Origin: Clostridia bacterium | GTDB lineage: Bacteria > Bacillota > Clostridia > Christensenellales > Aristaeellaceae | Assembly: GCA_017471125.1 (NCBI GenBank) | Contig: JAFUWR010000216.1 | Coordinates: 1-6,481, forward strand | Length of the DNA stretch: 6,481 bases | Direction of reading: 5' to 3' | Position numbers and translations under genes: made by a program | The notes under the pieces: model-generated | What the model was told of the DNA's origin: nothing | What the model saw: the letters and a program-made list of their open reading frames with translations, nothing else | The model's database searches: none | Shown: piece by piece, positions 1 through 6,198 of the stretch | How positions within the stretch are numbered: the first letter of the stretch is position 1 | Layout: every line of letters starts with the position of its first letter

Positions 1-387
1 GGCGAGCTCGACGTCGACGTCGTGCTGGAGTGCACCGGTTTCTACACCAGCAAGGCCAAGGCCCAGGCTCACATCGACGCCGGCGCCAAGAAGGTCGTCA
101 TCTCCGCTCCCGCGGGCAATGACCTCCCCACCGTCGTGTTCAACGTCAACCATGACATCCTGACCGCTGATGACGACATCATCTCCGCGGCTTCCTGCAC
201 CACCAACTGCCTCGCTCCGATGGCTAAGGGCCTGAACGACTACGCCCCCATCGAGAAGGGCCTCATGACCACCATCCACGCTTACACCGGCGACCAGATG
301 ATCCTGGACGGCCCGCAGCGCAAGGGCGACCTCCGTCGTGCACGCGCTGGGCCGCGCCGATCAGCTTGCCGTTCAGCTCGGGGATGA
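1..387 (+). CDS. gap: Truncated glyceraldehyde-3-phosphate dehydrogenase, copy 1 (5' end outside window, 3' end lost)
   Basis: This is the middle of a type I GAPDH, the glycolytic enzyme that oxidises and phosphorylates glyceraldehyde 3-phosphate with NAD. The frame is open from base 1 (GELDVDVVLECTG), so the true start lies to the left of the window. The active-site motif SCTTN is visible, with the catalytic Cys codon at 196-198, as is IHAYTGDQ, which holds the His that activates it. GAPDH sequence runs to about 351 (DLRRARAG). The frame then enters the reverse strand of a second gap gene, adds 11 unrelated residues and stops at 385-387. About 117 residues remain, matching residues 88-204 of copy 2, and 99 of those 117 are identical. 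The copies are therefore paralogues or strain variants, not one gene read twice. Without the C-terminal catalytic portion this product should be inactive. The family assignment is certain; the biological reality of the truncation is not. Confidence 0.9.
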   Translation, partial: GELDVDVVLECTGFYTSKAKAQAHIDAGAKKVVISAPAGNDLPTVVFNVNHDILTADDDIISAASCTTNCLAPMAKGLNDYAPIEKGLMTTIHAYTGDQMILDGPQRKGDLRRARAGPRRSACRSARG

Positions 388-1051
388 CCAGGCCGATGGC
401 CTTGGCGGCGCCGGTGCTGTTGGGCACGATGTTCACGGCGCCGGCACGGGAGCGGCGCAGGTCGCCCTTGCGCTGCGGGCCGTCCAGGATCATCTGGTCG
501 CCGGTGTAGGCGTGGATGGTGCACATGATGCCGGACTCGATGGCCCAGCCGTCGTTCAGGGCCTTGGCCATGGGCGCCAGGCAGTTGGTGGTGCAGGAAG
601 CGGCGGAGATGATGGTATCTTCGGGCTTCAGGGTGGTGTGGTTCACGTTGTAGACGATGGTGGGCAGGTCGTTGCCAGCGGGGGCGGAGATGACGACCTT
701 GCGGGCGCCGGCGTCGATGTGAGCCTGGGCCTTGGCCTTGGAGGTGTAGAAGCCGGTGCACTCCAGAACGACGTCCACCTTCAGCTCGCCCCAGGGCAGC
801 TCGGCGGCGTTCGCCTTGGCGTAGATGGTGATCTCCTTGCCGTCGACGATGATGGAGTTGTCGGTGGCTTCCACGGTGTGGCTATTGGCGTAATTGCCCT
901 GGGTGGAGTCATACTTCAGCAGGTGGGCAAGCATCTTGGGGGTGGTCAGGTCGTTGATGGCGACGACCTCATAGCCCTCAGCGCCGAACATCTGACGGAA
1001 AGCCAGACGGCCAATGCGGCCAAAACCATTAATAGCAACTTTAACAGCCAT
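263..1051 (-). CDS. gap: Truncated glyceraldehyde-3-phosphate dehydrogenase, copy 2 (C-terminal third missing)
   Basis: This is an NAD-dependent type I GAPDH. The chosen start is ATG at 1051-1049, nine bases after a perfect AGGAGG (1066-1061); the TTG at 1060 abuts that site and is too close. The product begins MAVKVAINGFGRIGR, the Rossmann nucleotide-binding loop. Asp34 in VAINDLT fits NAD rather than NADP use. Cys153 in SCTTN and His180 in IHAYTGDQ are the catalytic pair. Authentic sequence ends at residue 237 (GAAQRV, base 341), where the family normally continues PTPTGS. From there the frame reads antisense through copy 1 for 25 unrelated residues and stops at 263. The usual length is about 335-340 residues, so the end of the catalytic domain, which also contributes to tetramer contacts, is absent. 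It has its own promoter and strong RBS, as expected for a highly expressed glycolytic gene. The product is probably non-functional if the junction is real. Confidence 0.92.
   Translation of the reverse strand: MAVKVAINGFGRIGRLAFRQMFGAEGYEVVAINDLTTPKMLAHLLKYDSTQGNYANSHTVEATDNSIIVDGKEITIYAKANAAELPWGELKVDVVLECTGFYTSKAKAQAHIDAGARKVVISAPAGNDLPTIVYNVNHTTLKPEDTIISAASCTTNCLAPMAKALNDGWAIESGIMCTIHAYTGDQMILDGPQRKGDLRRSRAGAVNIVPNSTGAAKAIGLVIPELNGKLIGAAQRVHDGGRPCAAGRPGSSGRRCKRGWWS
283..508. repeat. 50-bp perfect inverted repeat formed by the two gap copies
   Basis: Bases 283-332 are the exact reverse complement of 459-508, 50 of 50, with 126 bases between the arms. Both arms encode the same conserved GAPDH stretch, YTGDQMILDGPQRKGDL. 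The repeat exists only because two gap copies face each other, and shorter matching blocks flank it on both sides. A single strand from here could fold into a long cruciform-like hairpin. Confidence 0.9.
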
Positions 1052-1126
1052 TGGAATCAACCTCCTAAATATAGTGCGTTTTCAGCGCGGGGATGCTTGG
1101 CCCCGGTCGCCTATAACTACATATAC

Positions 1127-1155
1127 ATTTTACCCCATTCCATAGCGTATGAAAA
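1127..1155 (-). promoter_or_regulatory. Sigma-A-type promoter of gap copy 2
   Basis: On the minus strand TTTTCA (1155-1150) is followed after 17 bases by TAAAAT (1132-1127). This matches the -35 element moderately (4 of 6) and the -10 well (5 of 6). Transcription would start near 1120, giving a leader of about 70 bases. The leader holds a weak 5-bp hairpin (arms 1088-1092 and 1101-1105) and the AGGAGG at 1066-1061. Confidence 0.5.
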
Positions 1156-1264
1156 GCCCCTTTGTGTAAAAAATCACAATTATTTAATGCTTGGTATGAA
1201 AAATATACCGCTAAGAAAGGCGTCAGGTAAGAAAGAAGTTCTTTGCTTTCGCCAACCATCGAAC

Positions 1265-1294
1265 TTGACGAAGAATACAGACAAGGTTTATAAT
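1265..1294 (+). promoter_or_regulatory. Sigma-A-type promoter of the Mrr-domain gene
   Basis: TTGACG (1265-1270), an 18-base spacer and a perfect TATAAT (1289-1294) make a near-consensus housekeeping promoter. Transcription would start near 1301, about 30 bases before the start codon, with the GGAGGTGA ribosome-binding site (1320-1327) in between. The gene therefore has a strong promoter of its own and does not depend on its neighbours. Confidence 0.75.
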
Positions 1295-1332
1295 TAATCA
1301 AGCCGAACAAGCAGTTGATGGAGGTGAGGAGC

Positions 1333-2676
1333 ATGATCGTCTTAATCATATCGATCATTTTCTTCATCATCCTTTGGACTATAATTAGCGAACAATCTCA
1401 AGCTGAAAAAAGAGAGCGATTTTTACGGGAAAATATCGACGACATGGAGGGGCACAGATTTGAACTTTGGTGCGCGGCGCTTTTAGAAAGCTATGGATTT
1501 ACTGGTGTTCAAGTCACACGAGGAAGCGGAGATCAGGGAGTCGATGTATTAGCGCAAAAGGATGGACATAGATATGCCATCCAGTGTAAACGCTACAACA
1601 GCTCCCTCGGCAACAAACCCGTTCAGGAAGTGTTCACTGGCATGCAGCTGTACCATTGTGACATTGGTGTCGTAATGACCAACAGTTACTTTACCGCTGG
1701 CGCAAAAACGGCCGCGTCAGCGACGGGCGTGCTGCTCTGGGACAGAACCGTGATTGCAAAAATGTTTGAAGAAGTCAATAAAGCATCGGAGACAAAAAGG
1801 CAGAAAAGGGAGAGCGAACGACAAGCAGATAATAAAACGGCACAACAGTCGCAGACCGATGAAAAGCACAAAGGTAGTCCTTTGGTATGGATCGTAGTTA
1901 TCGTTGCTTCAATTGGTATAGTCGGCAGTTCCATTCTAATCATGCAAACAAAGTTTGACACTGTGAGTGAAAAACAAACTGCCGCAGACGAAACTACTCG
2001 TGGAATAGAATCAACGAGCATTGAAAAGCTTCTCAACAAATCTCCGATCCCGACACTTGAACGATTCGGATTCGACATGACGCGAGATGAGGTAGGCGAA
2101 ATCGCGCAAAGACTGAACATCCCCTTGGAGTATTCCGAAGATAATGTGGGGAATTATTATATCCGCAATATTGTTGCTGCGCCGAACTATCCTGTACGCA
2201 ACGCTAAATGGGATGTTTGCGCATATGATTTTGGGTTTCCGGACAGTTTTCAGTATCTCAACCATGACATAGATATGTTAAGCTTGTATTATGTCTATGA
2301 TCCTGTTGACGGGCAAGTGAAACGCGAAAGCGGAAACGCAAAGTTATACGCAATCAAACTGTTGATCCTTACAGAAATGCCGGGCGATATTTTTCAATCG
2401 ATGCGAGCAGAGCTTGAAGCCGCGTTTGGCCAATGTTCATGGCAAGGTACTGACCCGTCCCAAATGTTTGGAAATGATGGTGTTGAAGAAAACACGCAAG
2501 AGCGCCAGTATTGCGTTTGGAAACCAAAGAAACCCGACATGCTTGTCGCATTATCTGGAAATGCTTCCTTGAATAACGGAAGCGTGAATGAAATAGAAGT
2601 ATCGGTCATCAACAATAAAGCCAATACCCTTATCAAGCGAATCATAGAGGAAGTAAAGGACGATTCAGCGGCATAA
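1333..2676 (+). CDS. Membrane-anchored Mrr-family restriction-endonuclease-like protein with unrecognised C-terminal domain
   Basis: The chosen start is ATG 1333, eight bases after GGAGG (1320-1324), giving 447 residues; TTG 1315 and ATG 1318 lie on or before that site. Residues 2-19 form a hydrophobic helix. Residues 37-145 resemble the Mrr catalytic domain (PD-(D/E)xK fold): Glu44, the GSGDQGVD loop with Asp71, and QCK with Lys86 are the expected metal and catalytic residues. A charged linker (146-180) leads to a second membrane helix (183-204). Residues about 220-447 I do not recognise; they contain three Cys. Basic residues flank the nuclease part, so by the positive-inside rule it should be cytoplasmic and the C-terminal domain external. 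Mrr-type nucleases cut DNA, some of them modified foreign DNA, but no methylase or partner gene is visible here. The DNA is A/T-richer than its neighbours and lies alone between its own promoter and a terminator, which suggests transfer. DNA cleavage is inferred from motifs only. Confidence 0.85.
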   Translation: MIVLIISIIFFIILWTIISEQSQAEKRERFLRENIDDMEGHRFELWCAALLESYGFTGVQVTRGSGDQGVDVLAQKDGHRYAIQCKRYNSSLGNKPVQEVFTGMQLYHCDIGVVMTNSYFTAGAKTAASATGVLLWDRTVIAKMFEEVNKASETKRQKRESERQADNKTAQQSQTDEKHKGSPLVWIVVIVASIGIVGSSILIMQTKFDTVSEKQTAADETTRGIESTSIEKLLNKSPIPTLERFGFDMTRDEVGEIAQRLNIPLEYSEDNVGNYYIRNIVAAPNYPVRNAKWDVCAYDFGFPDSFQYLNHDIDMLSLYYVYDPVDGQVKRESGNAKLYAIKLLILTEMPGDIFQSMRAELEAAFGQCSWQGTDPSQMFGNDGVEENTQERQYCVWKPKKPDMLVALSGNASLNNGSVNEIEVSVINNKANTLIKRIIEEVKDDSAA

Positions 2677-2680
2677 AACA

Positions 2681-2715
2681 AGCGCCTTCCGAAAGGATCC
2701 CCCTTGGAAGGCGCT
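2681..2715. terminator. Intrinsic terminator hairpin between convergent genes, probably bidirectional
   Basis: AGCGCCTTCC (2681-2690) pairs perfectly with GGAAGGCGCT (2706-2715) around a 15-base loop. It lies 4 bases after the Mrr-gene stop and 10 bases past the deoB stop, so it can serve both. On the minus strand the stem is followed by TGTTTTATG, a fair T-tract; on the plus strand only ATTTCC follows. Termination is therefore expected to be better for deoB. Confidence 0.8.
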
Positions 2716-2725
2716 ATTTCCATAC

Positions 2726-3907
<1,182 letters not shown>

Positions 3908-3909
3908 CA

Positions 3910-4638
3910 TCAGCCCTCCCATCTCAGTATATCCGCAAGCTGCGCGATCATCTCGCCGCAGGTGGGGCGTCCGCGCCTTGCGTCGATCGTATCTCCAAAT
4001 ATCCGCTGCTGCTCGTCCATCGCGCCCGTGCGCCAGGCGGCGTCGATCACGTGGCGGACGGCGCGCTCCACTTGCGCTCCGGTCCTGCCAAACGGCCTGC
4101 CCGCGTCGGGATAGACCCTGTCCCGCAGGTTGGCAAGCCGCCGCCGATCCCGCCAGCACAGCGCCGCCGCGCGGTAGAGCGCCTCGCGCCCGAAGTGCTC
4201 GGGCACGCCGAGGCGGTCGAGCAGGTCCGTGAGCGCCGCGGCCTTTTCAGGCGGCAGGTCGCCGTCGTCCAGAGCCGACAGGGTCTCATGCAAAACCTCC
4301 GGCGTTATCGGCCCGTCGAGGATGACGCCGCGATACGGCCCAAGGTCCTCCGCGCCCGGCAGGCGCATCCCCTGGGGACGCAGTATCGCCACGTCGGGAT
4401 AGAGGCTCAACGGCAGGCGGGCGATGCGCTTTGCCAGCGTCACGCCGTCCCCGCCCGGGATCGCCGCCGACGTGAGCGCCAGCGCCGTGGGCCGCTCCAG
4501 CAGGGCGGCGAGCGCTGAATCCACGTCATGCGCCTCGGCCACGGGGCCATAGCCCGCCTCGGCCAGCAGCCGCGCCAGCGCCTCAAGCGTCCGCGGGTCC
4601 GCACACACCGCCAGCGCCCGTCCCAGCTCGGTTTGCAA
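3910..4638 (-). CDS. Spo0A-like transcriptional regulator with degenerate receiver domain
   Basis: This 242-residue protein has two domains. Residues 136-240 read as the Spo0A C-terminal DNA-binding domain: LLDRLGVPEHF, then VYPD, the recognition-helix region QVERAVRHVIDAAW (189-202), and IFGDTI and PTCGEMIAQLAD near the end. Residues 7-123 have the hydrophobic pattern of a response-regulator receiver, but the phosphorylation site is lost: Ser57 stands where Asp is expected (LALTSAAIPGGDG). Only one acidic residue (Asp14) remains of the usual pair, and the conserved Lys near 108 is absent. It should bind DNA without conventional phosphorelay control. The start is TTG 4638, with GAGGTGA (4652-4646) seven bases upstream; no in-frame ATG precedes the conserved part. 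It is followed by deoB with overlapping stop and start. Canonical Spo0A is somewhat longer and keeps its phospho-Asp, so I read this as a paralogue rather than the master regulator. Domain call strong, role unknown. Confidence 0.85.
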   Translation of the reverse strand: MQTELGRALAVCADPRTLEALARLLAEAGYGPVAEAHDVDSALAALLERPTALALTSAAIPGGDGVTLAKRIARLPLSLYPDVAILRPQGMRLPGAEDLGPYRGVILDGPITPEVLHETLSALDDGDLPPEKAAALTDLLDRLGVPEHFGREALYRAAALCWRDRRRLANLRDRVYPDAGRPFGRTGAQVERAVRHVIDAAWRTGAMDEQQRIFGDTIDARRGRPTCGEMIAQLADILRWEG

Positions 4639-4645
4639 TACCTAA

Positions 4646-4652
4646 TCACCTC
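4646..4652 (-). promoter_or_regulatory. Ribosome-binding site that supports the TTG start
   Basis: GAGGTGA on the minus strand (4652-4646) lies seven bases before TTG 4638. It matches the anti-Shine-Dalgarno well enough to justify the non-ATG start of the Spo0A-like gene. Confidence 0.7.
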
Positions 4653-4661
4653 ATCCTTTCT

Positions 4662-4691
4662 ACATTCTACACCGTGCCGTCAAATTCCTGC
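4662..4691 (-). promoter_or_regulatory. Sigma-H-like promoter of the spo0A-like/deoB operon
   Basis: On the minus strand GCAGGAATT (4691-4683), a 12-base spacer and GTAGAATGT (4670-4662) fit the sigma-H pattern known from Bacillus (RNAGGWWWW, 11-12 bases, RNNGAATWW) with one mismatch at the second-last base. Transcription would begin near 4655, just before the ribosome-binding site. B. subtilis spo0A is itself read from a sigma-H promoter, so the match is meaningful in context. It rests on pattern only. Confidence 0.5.
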
Positions 4692-4736
4692 GTGGCGCGA
4701 ATAATTTCTATTAAGTTAACCCGTCGCCCGCGAAAT

Positions 4737-4768
4737 ATCCGCGCCCGGCCACGAATCTTCCCGCGGAT
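4737..4768. repeat. 7-bp inverted repeat between the divergent promoters
   Basis: ATCCGCG (4737-4743) is matched by CGCGGAT (4762-4768) with 18 bases between. In a minus-strand transcript from the distal promoter this would form a stem at the very 5' end, which can stabilise mRNA. As duplex DNA it could be an operator. On the plus strand TTTTTT follows four bases after the stem, resembling a weak terminator. Confidence 0.4.
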
Positions 4769-4775
4769 GCCCTTT

Positions 4776-4804
4776 TTTATAGGAACAAAGTGTGGTATAA
4801 TCAA
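4776..4804 (-). promoter_or_regulatory. Distal sigma-A-type promoter of the spo0A-like/deoB operon
   Basis: On the minus strand TTGATT (4804-4799), exactly 17 bases, then TATAAA (4781-4776). The predicted start near 4769 would give a leader of about 130 bases that begins with the inverted repeat at 4737-4768. It overlaps the divergent promoter of the coiled-coil gene. Confidence 0.5.
4793..4801 (+). promoter_or_regulatory. Extended -10 promoter of the coiled-coil gene
   Basis: TGG directly before a perfect TATAAT (4796-4801) is an extended -10 element. The -35 at a 17-base spacing is only TTTTTT (4773-4778). Transcription would start near 4808, so the long open frame that begins at GTG 4790 cannot use that codon if this promoter is used. 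Confidence 0.6.
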
Positions 4805-4825
4805 GAGGTCACAGAACGGGATAGT

Positions 4826-5386
4826 GTGGTGTATACATTGGTTTACATGATAATCGCCTTATGCCTGGCTGTCGCCGGGGCGGGGTATCTGGGGTGGCGG
4901 CTGTATCTGGCAACGCGCGCCCTTCGCAGGTCGGAGCGGCAGGTGCAGGAGCTCCAGCAGGACCGGGCCATCCGCCAGAATCTGCAACACATGCTGGACG
5001 GCCGCAACGCCGAGGTCAAGCGGCTGCGCGCCCGCCTGCGCAAGCGGGAGGACGAGCTGGACGCGCTGGAAAAGCAGACCTCGGAGCTGAACCTGAATTT
5101 GTTCCACGAGAGCGGCCTGCGCATCCTCCGGGAGAAGGAGGAGGGCGCGAGGCGGATGAAGCTGGAGCTGATGGAGAAGCAGTTGGACGACCTGCGCGCC
5201 CAGCTTCGGGCCCAGCGCATGGACGCCGAGGCCGACGTCACCCGGCTGACGGGCATCATCGTGGACCAGCAGGCCCGCATCGACCGGCTCACCGCCGCCG
5301 CCGCGCGGCGCGCCGCCCGCAAGCGGCAGGAGGCGCTGCCCGACCAGATGACGATGAATGAGATATTAAATGAAGGGAATGACTAA
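4826..5386 (+). CDS. Small membrane-anchored coiled-coil protein of unknown function
   Basis: I do not recognise a family. From GTG 4826 the product has 186 residues. Residues about 4-27 are one hydrophobic segment (VYMIIALCLAVAGAGYLGW), followed by basic residues, so the remainder should be cytoplasmic. From about residue 38 to 170 the sequence is almost all Glu, Arg, Leu, Gln and Ala with heptad-like spacing (ELDALEKQTSEL, KLELMEKQLDDL), a long coiled coil. The last 15 residues are less charged. The start is uncertain: the promoter places transcription near 4808, leaving GTG 4826, GTG 4829 or ATG 4847. A weak GGGA (4818-4821) favours the two GTGs. It diverges from the Spo0A-like operon and ends before a terminator, so it is probably monocistronic. 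The architecture suits a scaffold or cell-envelope factor, but nothing shows a specific role. The Arg/Ala-rich composition partly reflects high GC. Confidence 0.7.
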   Translation: MVYTLVYMIIALCLAVAGAGYLGWRLYLATRALRRSERQVQELQQDRAIRQNLQHMLDGRNAEVKRLRARLRKREDELDALEKQTSELNLNLFHESGLRILREKEEGARRMKLELMEKQLDDLRAQLRAQRMDAEADVTRLTGIIVDQQARIDRLTAAAARRAARKRQEALPDQMTMNEILNEGND

Positions 5387-5402
5387 ATCTCGTCATATTC
5401 CG

Positions 5403-5431
5403 CCCGATTGTGAATTAAATTGGGTTTCTTT
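5403..5431 (+). terminator. Intrinsic terminator after the coiled-coil gene
   Basis: CCCGATT (5403-5409) pairs with AATTGGG (5418-5424), seven pairs including one G-T, around an 8-base loop. TTTCTTT follows. It starts 16 bases after the stop codon and ends before the response-regulator promoter. Outer arms ATTCCG (5397-5402) and CGGAAT (5433-5438) could add a second, alternative pairing. Confidence 0.6.
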
Positions 5432-5440
5432 CCGGAATGG

Positions 5441-5469
5441 TTGCAGAATGTTGTGAGAATGGGTATAAT
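5441..5469 (+). promoter_or_regulatory. Sigma-A-type promoter of the two-component operon
   Basis: TTGCAG (5441-5446), exactly 17 bases, then a perfect TATAAT (5464-5469). The predicted start near 5476 gives a leader of about 27 bases containing GGGGTGA (5491-5497). Confidence 0.75.
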
Positions 5470-5502
5470 GATGCTATAAATGTGTTATTCGGGGTGATAA
5501 AT

Positions 5503-6198
5503 ATGTCAATGTATCCGCTCATTCTCATCGCGGACGACGATCCGGTGGTGCACGAGTCCCTGGGGTTGTATCTGGGTTCGGAGGGTTACGAGCACCAGAG
5601 CGCCTACGACGGCCAGCAGGCGCTGGAAATGGTGGAAAGCCTGCATCCCGATATGATGGTGCTGGACCTGATGATGCCGAAGGTATCGGGCATCGACGTC
5701 TGCCGCCAGATCCGGCAGACCAGCTCGCTCCCCATAATCATGCTCACGGCCAAGGGCGAGGAGATCGACCGCATCCTGGGCCTGGAGCTGGGCGCGGACG
5801 ATTACATCGTCAAGCCCTTCAGCCCTCGCGAGGTGCTGGCCCGCATCAAGGCGGTGCTGAGGCGCTTCTCCGAGAAGGCCGGGGAGGAGGACAGCTCCAT
5901 CATTCGGCTGCCGCAGCTGGAGATCAGCCTTGAGAACTACCAGGTGAAGGTGGCGGGGAAGGTCATCCCCTGCACGCCCAAGGAGGTCGAGATCCTGCAC
6001 ATGCTCACCTCCAACGTGGGCCAGGTGTTCTCCCGGGAGCAGATTTTGTCCCGGGTCTGGGGCTACGATTATTTCGGCGACACCCGCACCGTGGACGCGC
6101 ACATCAAGCGCATCCGCCAGAAGCTGCCCCAGGAGAACGTGCCCTGGGCGCTCAAGACGGTCTACGGCGTCGGCTATCGGTTTGAGGTCAACGCATGA
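5503..6198 (+). CDS. OmpR/PhoB-family response regulator
   Basis: This is a two-component DNA-binding regulator of 231 residues, the normal family length. The start is ATG 5503, five bases after GGGGTGA; the longer open frame from 5437 would cover its own promoter. Residues 5-120 are a complete receiver: acidic cluster ADDDP (Asp11-13), phospho-acceptor Asp55 in VLDLMMP, Thr82 in MLTAKG and Lys104 in VKPF. Residues about 131-229 are a winged-helix Trans_reg_C domain, with LEISLENYQVKV, TPKEVEILHML, SREQILSRVWGYDY, DTRTVDAHIKRIRQKL and the final wing TVYGVGYRF. Phosphorylation by a partner kinase would be expected to promote dimerisation and promoter binding. The next gene begins within its stop codon (ATGA), which indicates coupled translation with a kinase. 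The target genes and stimulus cannot be told from the sequence. Nothing is missing or unusual in it. Confidence 0.97.
   Translation: MSMYPLILIADDDPVVHESLGLYLGSEGYEHQSAYDGQQALEMVESLHPDMMVLDLMMPKVSGIDVCRQIRQTSSLPIIMLTAKGEEIDRILGLELGADDYIVKPFSPREVLARIKAVLRRFSEKAGEEDSSIIRLPQLEISLENYQVKVAGKVIPCTPKEVEILHMLTSNVGQVFSREQILSRVWGYDYFGDTRTVDAHIKRIRQKLPQENVPWALKTVYGVGYRFEVNA

Noticed and set aside
338..1297. Long open frame on the plus strand opposite gap copy 2
   Set aside because: The product is low-complexity Gly/Val/Asp/His, mirrors the gap codons and runs into the divergent promoter region.
1315..1332. Longer start for the Mrr-type protein (TTG 1315 or ATG 1318)
   Set aside because: These codons precede or overlap the GGAGGTGA site, whose spacing fits ATG 1333.
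4737..4778. Rho-independent terminator on the plus strand (stem followed by TTTTTT)
   Set aside because: Nothing upstream is transcribed rightwards, the stem is only 7 bp with an 18-base loop, and a 4-base gap precedes the T-run. Kept as an inverted repeat only.
4790..4825. GTG 4790 as start of the coiled-coil protein
   Set aside because: The codons at 4790-4801 overlap the promoter -10, and transcription is predicted to begin after them.
5437..5502. 22-residue N-terminal extension of the response regulator
   Set aside because: It covers the TTGCAG/TATAAT promoter, and the GGGGTGA site points to ATG 5503.
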